DNA of 64,000 nucleotides. Source: a virus. How positions within the stretch are numbered: the stretch's first letter is position 1; every line of letters starts with the position of its first letter. The stretch is taken from positions 1 to 64,000 of the IMG/VR virus record IMGVR_UViG_3300021963_000057. One strand, written 5' to 3'. Shown piece by piece: positions 61,494-64,000 of the stretch. A program made the position numbers and the translations under genes. A model generated the notes under the pieces. It was given only the letters and a program-made list of their open reading frames with translations. It had not been told where the DNA came from and ran no database searches.

Positions 61494-61568
61494 GGGCCTA
61501 TAGCTTAATGGTAAAGCAGTGAACTCATAATTCATTGAGTCTAGGTTCAATTCCTAGTGGGCCCACCA
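61494..61568 (+). tRNA. tRNA with anticodon CAT (Met, or Ile2 after lysidine modification)
   Basis: Complete cloverleaf of 75 bases including encoded CCA. Acceptor GGGCCTA / TGGGCCC, D arm GCTT...AAGC, anticodon stem GTGAA / TTCAT with loop CTCATAA, five-base variable loop, T arm CTAGG-TTCAATT-CCTAG, discriminator A. The C4-G69 and C5-G68 pairs are those used by TilS to recognise tRNA-Ile2 in E. coli, so it may read AUA rather than AUG. Confidence 0.95.
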
Positions 61569-61586
61569 TTTTTATTAAGGAGTATC

Positions 61587-62036
61587 ATGTCGATTACAAT
61601 TAAAAATCTTGAGAGTGCATTGGCTGGAGAAAGTCAGGCACATATCAAATATCGTTACTTTGCTAAGATTGCTCGTGAAGAAGGTCACGAAGAAATTGCA
61701 AAACACTTTGAACACACAGCTGACCAAGAATTGCTTCATGCATGGGGTCATTTGGAGTTGTTGATTGGTAAACCATCAACCAAAGAATGTTTGGAGAAAG
61801 CAATTGAAGGTGAAACATATGAGTTCACACAGATGTATCCAAATATGAAAGCAGAAGCAGAGTTAGAAGGAAATCAGGAAGCTGTTCGTGAAGCTGCACA
61901 TCAAATTGCAGAATCACAAACTCACGCTGAAGAATTCCGTGCAGTACTTGCTAAGGCAGAAAAACGTTTCGCTGCTTTGACTAAGATTGAAAAACGCCAT
62001 GCAGAAGCATATCAACAAAAATTGGGAGAACTATAA
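61587..62036 (+). CDS. Rubrerythrin (diiron domain only)
   Basis: 149 residues from the ATG at 61587 (TAAGGAGT upstream); a longer reading from 61557 would begin in the tRNA 3' end and is rejected. Ferritin-like four-helix protein with the rubrerythrin pattern ESQAHIKYRYFAKIAREEGH, then FEHTADQELLHAWGHLELL and later AHQIAESQTHAEEFRAVLAK, giving two ExxH iron motifs. Rubrerythrins reduce hydrogen peroxide with electrons from rubredoxin. The usual C-terminal rubredoxin domain is missing, but a separate rubredoxin gene starts on its stop codon. Likely protects against peroxide or scavenges iron during infection. Confidence 0.9.
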   Translation: MSITIKNLESALAGESQAHIKYRYFAKIAREEGHEEIAKHFEHTADQELLHAWGHLELLIGKPSTKECLEKAIEGETYEFTQMYPNMKAEAELEGNQEAVREAAHQIAESQTHAEEFRAVLAKAEKRFAALTKIEKRHAEAYQQKLGEL

Positions 62037-62170
62037 TGAGTGAAATACATGTGTGCGTAGTTTGTGGACATGAACATGATGAAGCAACAGAAGGTGCATG
62101 GAACACATTGCCTGATGACTTTATTTGTCCTGAATGTGGATGTGGTAAAGAAGATTACGAGGTCCTGTGA
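62036..62170 (+). CDS. Rubredoxin-like protein, 44 residues
   Basis: Short ORF with ATG overlapping the rubrerythrin stop by one base and GGGAGAA upstream. Two iron-binding CxxC motifs: CVVCGHEHDEATEG (first pair at residues 7 and 10) and ICPECGCGKEDYEV (second pair at ~32 and 35), with the rubredoxin signature LPDDFICPECG between. It matches the one-iron FeS4 rubredoxin family, slightly shorter than usual (~52). It probably donates electrons to the adjacent rubrerythrin. The GTGA at its end overlaps the next start. Confidence 0.88.
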   Translation: MSEIHVCVVCGHEHDEATEGAWNTLPDDFICPECGCGKEDYEVL

Positions 62171-62595
62171 AACAAAAATTTCGTGATGCGTATATGAAAG
62201 TGGCTGAGACATTCGCAGAATTGTCCTCGGCTGTTAGACTTCATGTTGGTGCCATTGTAGTCAAAGATGACAGAATTATTTCAATTGGTTACAATGGTAT
62301 GCCCTCAGGTTGGGATAACAACTGTGAGTATGAAGAAGGTGATGAGTTAGGTGGTTATTATTTAAAAACTAAACCTGAGGTGTTACATGCTGAAACAAAT
62401 GCGATTGCCAAGTTGGCTAAATCTAACGAATCTGGTATGGGTGCTACTATGTTTATTACCCATGCTCCATGTTTGGACTGTGCCAAACTTATCTACCAAA
62501 GTGGTATTAACCATGTTTTATACCGGAACTCTTATCGGAGTGATGATGGTATCAAGTTTTTGGAAAAAGCCTTAGTCACTGTGGAAAAAATCTAA
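62167..62595 (+). CDS. cd: dCMP deaminase
   Basis: 142 residues, GTG start overlapping the rubredoxin stop (GTGA), ACGAGG upstream. Zinc deaminase motifs LHAETNAI (His74, Glu76) and HAPCLDCAKL (Cys102, Cys105) are intact; the N-terminal VGAIVVKDDRIISIGYNGMP is typical of dCMP deaminases including T4 cd. It converts dCMP to dUMP for thymidylate synthesis, supporting AT-rich phage DNA. Co-translated with rubrerythrin/rubredoxin although functionally distinct. Confidence 0.93.
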   Translation: MKQKFRDAYMKVAETFAELSSAVRLHVGAIVVKDDRIISIGYNGMPSGWDNNCEYEEGDELGGYYLKTKPEVLHAETNAIAKLAKSNESGMGATMFITHAPCLDCAKLIYQSGINHVLYRNSYRSDDGIKFLEKALVTVEKI

Positions 62596-62598
62596 TCA

Positions 62599-62606
62599 TC
62601 TAAATA
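62599..62606 (+). promoter_or_regulatory. Candidate late promoter (TCTAAATA) with leader hairpin
   Basis: One mismatch from TATAAATA just after the dCMP deaminase stop. A perfect seven-pair hairpin CTAAGGG / CCCTTAG (62608-62629) follows and ends at the ribosome site AGGAG of the next gene, whose G it partly includes. Confidence 0.45.
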
Positions 62607-62638
62607 ACTAAGGGTAATGTCGCCCTTAGGAGACCAGG

Positions 62639-63157
62639 ATGATTATTCGTGTGGTTAACTGTCCGGATAGAGACTTCAAACCCTTTATAGAAAGGGCAGC
62701 ACAGTTTTACGCCAAGGAACTAATACCCAATACACGCATAAGAAACAACTGTACAACAGAAATAAAGTTCTGTACAAAGATTAATGAATATGGTTTTGCA
62801 AGTATTGAAGATTACAATACCAGAAAACAACCTCGAAAATTCTTAATAGAGATTCATCCCAACCTTGGTTCAAGAAGAATACTGGAAACACTGGCACATG
62901 AAATGGTTCATGTGAAACAATACATCGAAGGTGAAACCAATGATGAATTGACCAGATGGAGAGGTAAGAGAGTTGATCCAGACAAAATTGATTATTGGGT
63001 TCAGCCATGGGAGATAGATGCTTATGGTCGTGAACCAGGATTACTTACAAAGTTTGCAATATCGGAACATTTGTGGGAAGTATTTGATGATTTTGTTGAT
63101 CCTTCCGGTCCAATAAATTGTTATCCTATTGCATGGAAATTAAAGAATGTCAGTTGA
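62639..63157 (+). CDS. SprT-like zinc metalloprotease-family protein
   Basis: 172 residues, TTAGGAGACC site. The zinc motif HEMVH (87-91) in LETLAHEMVHVKQYIEGETN, a possible third ligand in WEIDAYGREPG, and a preceding strand KFLIEIHPNLGSRRI fit the SprT-like fold widespread in T4-like aquatic phages. The role is unknown; related host proteins act on DNA-protein crosslinks. The end overlaps the next gene by 11 bases. Confidence 0.78.
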   Translation: MIIRVVNCPDRDFKPFIERAAQFYAKELIPNTRIRNNCTTEIKFCTKINEYGFASIEDYNTRKQPRKFLIEIHPNLGSRRILETLAHEMVHVKQYIEGETNDELTRWRGKRVDPDKIDYWVQPWEIDAYGREPGLLTKFAISEHLWEVFDDFVDPSGPINCYPIAWKLKNVS

Positions 63158-63686
63158 AGCGGATAGATTTACTTACGGCCAAGGTAACATAAAGATTGTT
63201 ACAAATTTTCCAGGAAAAAAAGTCAAGTTAGGAAAATATTGTTCAGTTGCAGCAGATGTTCAAGCTTTTCTTGGTGGTAATCACAGAGTTGATTGGATAA
63301 CAACGTTTCCTTTTGGTCACATAAGCACAAGCGAAATCAATGTATCTAAAGTAGATGGACATCCAGGTACAAATGGTGATATCATTATTGGCAATGATGT
63401 TTGGTTAGGAACAGGATGTGTCTTAATGTCTGGTATAACAATTGGTGATGGTGCTGTCGTTGCTGCACATTCTCATGTTGTTAAAGATGTTGCACCTTAT
63501 ACTCTTGTTGGTGGAAATCCAGCAAAGCCAATCAAACTTAGATTCGAACAACATATTGTTGATGCATTAATGGAATTAAAATGGTGGGATTTAGATGTTG
63601 ATGTGGTAAAGTTAATCGTTCCGGTCTTGTGTGCTGAACCAAATTATGATACAATCCAAGACTTAATACAAAAATATAAAAAATAA
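63147..63686 (+). CDS. Hexapeptide-repeat O-acetyltransferase (CatB/XAT-like)
   Basis: 179 residues. Left-handed beta-helix repeats: VKLGKYCSVAADVQAF at the start, then IIIGNDVWLGTGCVLMSGIT, IGDGAVVAAHSHVVKDVAPY and TLVGGNPAKPIKLRF. The GGNHRVDW motif (43-50) contains the catalytic-type His46 of xenobiotic acetyltransferases, followed by TTFPFGHI. It transfers acetyl from acetyl-CoA to a hydroxyl group. In a phage, surface polysaccharide is a more likely target than an antibiotic. Last complete gene in the window. Confidence 0.87.
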   Translation: MSVEADRFTYGQGNIKIVTNFPGKKVKLGKYCSVAADVQAFLGGNHRVDWITTFPFGHISTSEINVSKVDGHPGTNGDIIIGNDVWLGTGCVLMSGITIGDGAVVAAHSHVVKDVAPYTLVGGNPAKPIKLRFEQHIVDALMELKWWDLDVDVVKLIVPVLCAEPNYDTIQDLIQKYKK

Positions 63687-63700
63687 TTTCAAAAAACCGC

Positions 63701-63729
63701 TTGCCGAGGCTTAAAAGTTCCTATATAAT
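63701..63729 (+). promoter_or_regulatory. Sigma-70-type promoter of the terminal RNA/leader
   Basis: TTGCCG 63701-63706 (four of six), 17-base spacer, TATAAT 63724-63729; predicted start ~63736. The sequence from the -10 box onward, TATAATAACACTATGAAAA, is nearly identical to that at 61299. Confidence 0.82.
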
Positions 63730-63735
63730 AACACT

Positions 63736-63849
63736 ATGAAAAATATTAAACACATATCCTTATCGTTGCAGCCGGAGTATCGCACATTTAATTGCGCTGA
63801 TAGCTCATGGGCGATTACGACCGGGTTTTGTGTAAAGATGGAGAACTAA
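63736..63849 (+). CDS. 37-residue leader ORF, leaderless start (tentative)
   Basis: The ATG is at the predicted transcript start, as at 61311, with no SD. The peptide begins MKNIKHISLSLQPEYRTFN and continues CADSSWAITTGFCVKMEN. Its last codons and stop cover the antiterminator strand (63823-63833), so translation could favour the downstream terminator. It may be a leader peptide or may be untranslated within a structured RNA. Confidence 0.4.
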   Translation: MKNIKHISLSLQPEYRTFNCADSSWAITTGFCVKMEN

Positions 63850-63879
63850 TACAGAAGTTCTAAAAAAGACTCCAAACAC

Positions 63880-63912
63880 AAAACCCTAGACCTAAAAAAT
63901 CTAGGGTTTTTT
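63880..63912 (+). terminator. Intrinsic terminator of the attenuator-like RNA
   Basis: Perfect eleven-pair stem AAAACCCTAGA / TCTAGGGTTTT, nine-base loop, then TTTTTTG. Seven bases of its 5' arm can instead pair with 63823-63829. Confidence 0.9.
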
Positions 63913-63939
63913 GTTTGTTGTTTCAATACAACGTAGTGG

Positions 63940-63990
63940 TTGCCAGAATCTTTGGTTCTGTTACAATACACACTGTTCTTTAAAAATTTG
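63940..63990 (+). promoter_or_regulatory. Probable promoter followed by boxA-like antitermination site
   Basis: TTGCCA 63940-63945, 16-base spacer containing CAGAA/TTCTG, TACAAT 63962-63967. At the predicted start lies TGTTCTTTAAAAATTTG (63974-63990), very like the boxA element of proteobacterial rRNA leaders. The transcript runs out of the window. The rest of the 314 bases after 63686 holds only the RNA features listed; no gene is seen. Confidence 0.5.
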
Positions 63991-64000
63991 TTGTAGTTTA

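Larger units (their letters stand above)
63736..63912 (+). ncRNA. Attenuator-like structured RNA with alternative terminator pairing
   Basis: About 177 bases from promoter to terminator. A 5' hairpin pairs GAGTATCGCA with TGCGCTGATAGCTC (with bulges). A long-range helix pairs GGGTTTTGTGT (63823-63833) with ACACAAAACCC (63876-63886), enclosing TGGAG/CTCCA and AACT/AGTT. The 3' strand of the long helix is also the 5' arm of the terminator, so the two structures exclude each other. This is the form of a riboswitch or attenuator; no known class is recognised. Confidence 0.62.

Noticed and set aside
63790-63840. tRNA-like segment (GATAGCTCA resembling a D arm)
   Set aside because: No T arm, no acceptor pairing and no valid anticodon stem; it is part of the attenuator-like RNA.

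Overview
The window is a 64 kb internal stretch of a large T4-like myovirus genome (Caudoviricetes). It carries recognisable homologues of T4 gp8, gp13-gp23, UvsY, UvsW, gp55, gp47, gp46, gp1, gp45, gp44, gp62 and RegA. Every protein gene reads on the + strand, and genes are packed with 1-17 base gaps or short stop/start overlaps. Base composition is AT-rich. Peptide deformylase, Hsp20, a DUF4815-type giant baseplate protein and fibres full of 'FANGAF/ANSAY' repeats are familiar from aquatic T4-like phages. No photosynthesis genes are seen, so the host is probably a heterotrophic aquatic bacterium. A boxA-like element at the right edge hints weakly at a proteobacterial host. Neither the host nor the phage species can be fixed from this sequence.

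Layout. (1) 1-30352: a baseplate and receptor-binding region. It starts inside a fibre gene and continues with gp8, a 2114-residue DUF4815-type protein, a 1409-residue fibre with a C-terminal S74 chaperone, then a run of fibres, small virion proteins, a five-LamG adhesin and two glycine-rich adhesins. Modules are visibly duplicated and shuffled. (2) 30403-45477: neck, tail and head morphogenesis in T4 order (13, 14, 15, a beta-propeller-like protein, 16, 17, 18, 19, 20, a gp67-like protein, an extra virion-like protein, 21, 22, 23). (3) 45564-53004: a gp19-like protein, UvsY, a small membrane ORF, UvsW, late sigma factor gp55, a cytidylyltransferase, the gp47/gp46 nuclease and peptide deformylase. 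(4) 53004-60566: a DruA/DUF4338-like protein, an HTH protein, a glycosyltransferase, dNMP kinase gp1, clamp gp45, a DsbA-like protein, a ParB-like cassette, clamp loader gp44/gp62 and RegA. (5) 60567-64000: an accessory region with a structured leader, Hsp20, a tRNA with anticodon CAT, rubrerythrin plus a separate 44-residue rubredoxin, dCMP deaminase, a SprT-like protease, a hexapeptide acetyltransferase, an attenuator-like RNA and a promoter with a boxA-like site.

How it works together. Sections 3-4 encode a replication/recombination core: clamp and loader, SbcCD-like nuclease, recombination mediator and branch-migration helicase. They also encode the switch to late transcription: gp55 is the T4 late sigma factor and the clamp is its co-activator. 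Candidate late promoters (TATAAATA and close variants) precede many structural genes. Consensus early promoters (TTGACA, 16-17 bases, TATAAT) occur only in sections 3-5, and several are physically merged with hairpins or terminators.

Points most worth a second look: the split rubrerythrin/rubredoxin pair; the terminator/antiterminator RNA at 63736-63912; two near-identical start sites that look leaderless; the promoter whose whole spacer is a hairpin (58799-58827); the nested early/late promoter ahead of the hsp20 leader; the SD-less gp55 overlapped by a 20-codon leader ORF; the DruA-like gene; and the duplicated adhesin cassette.
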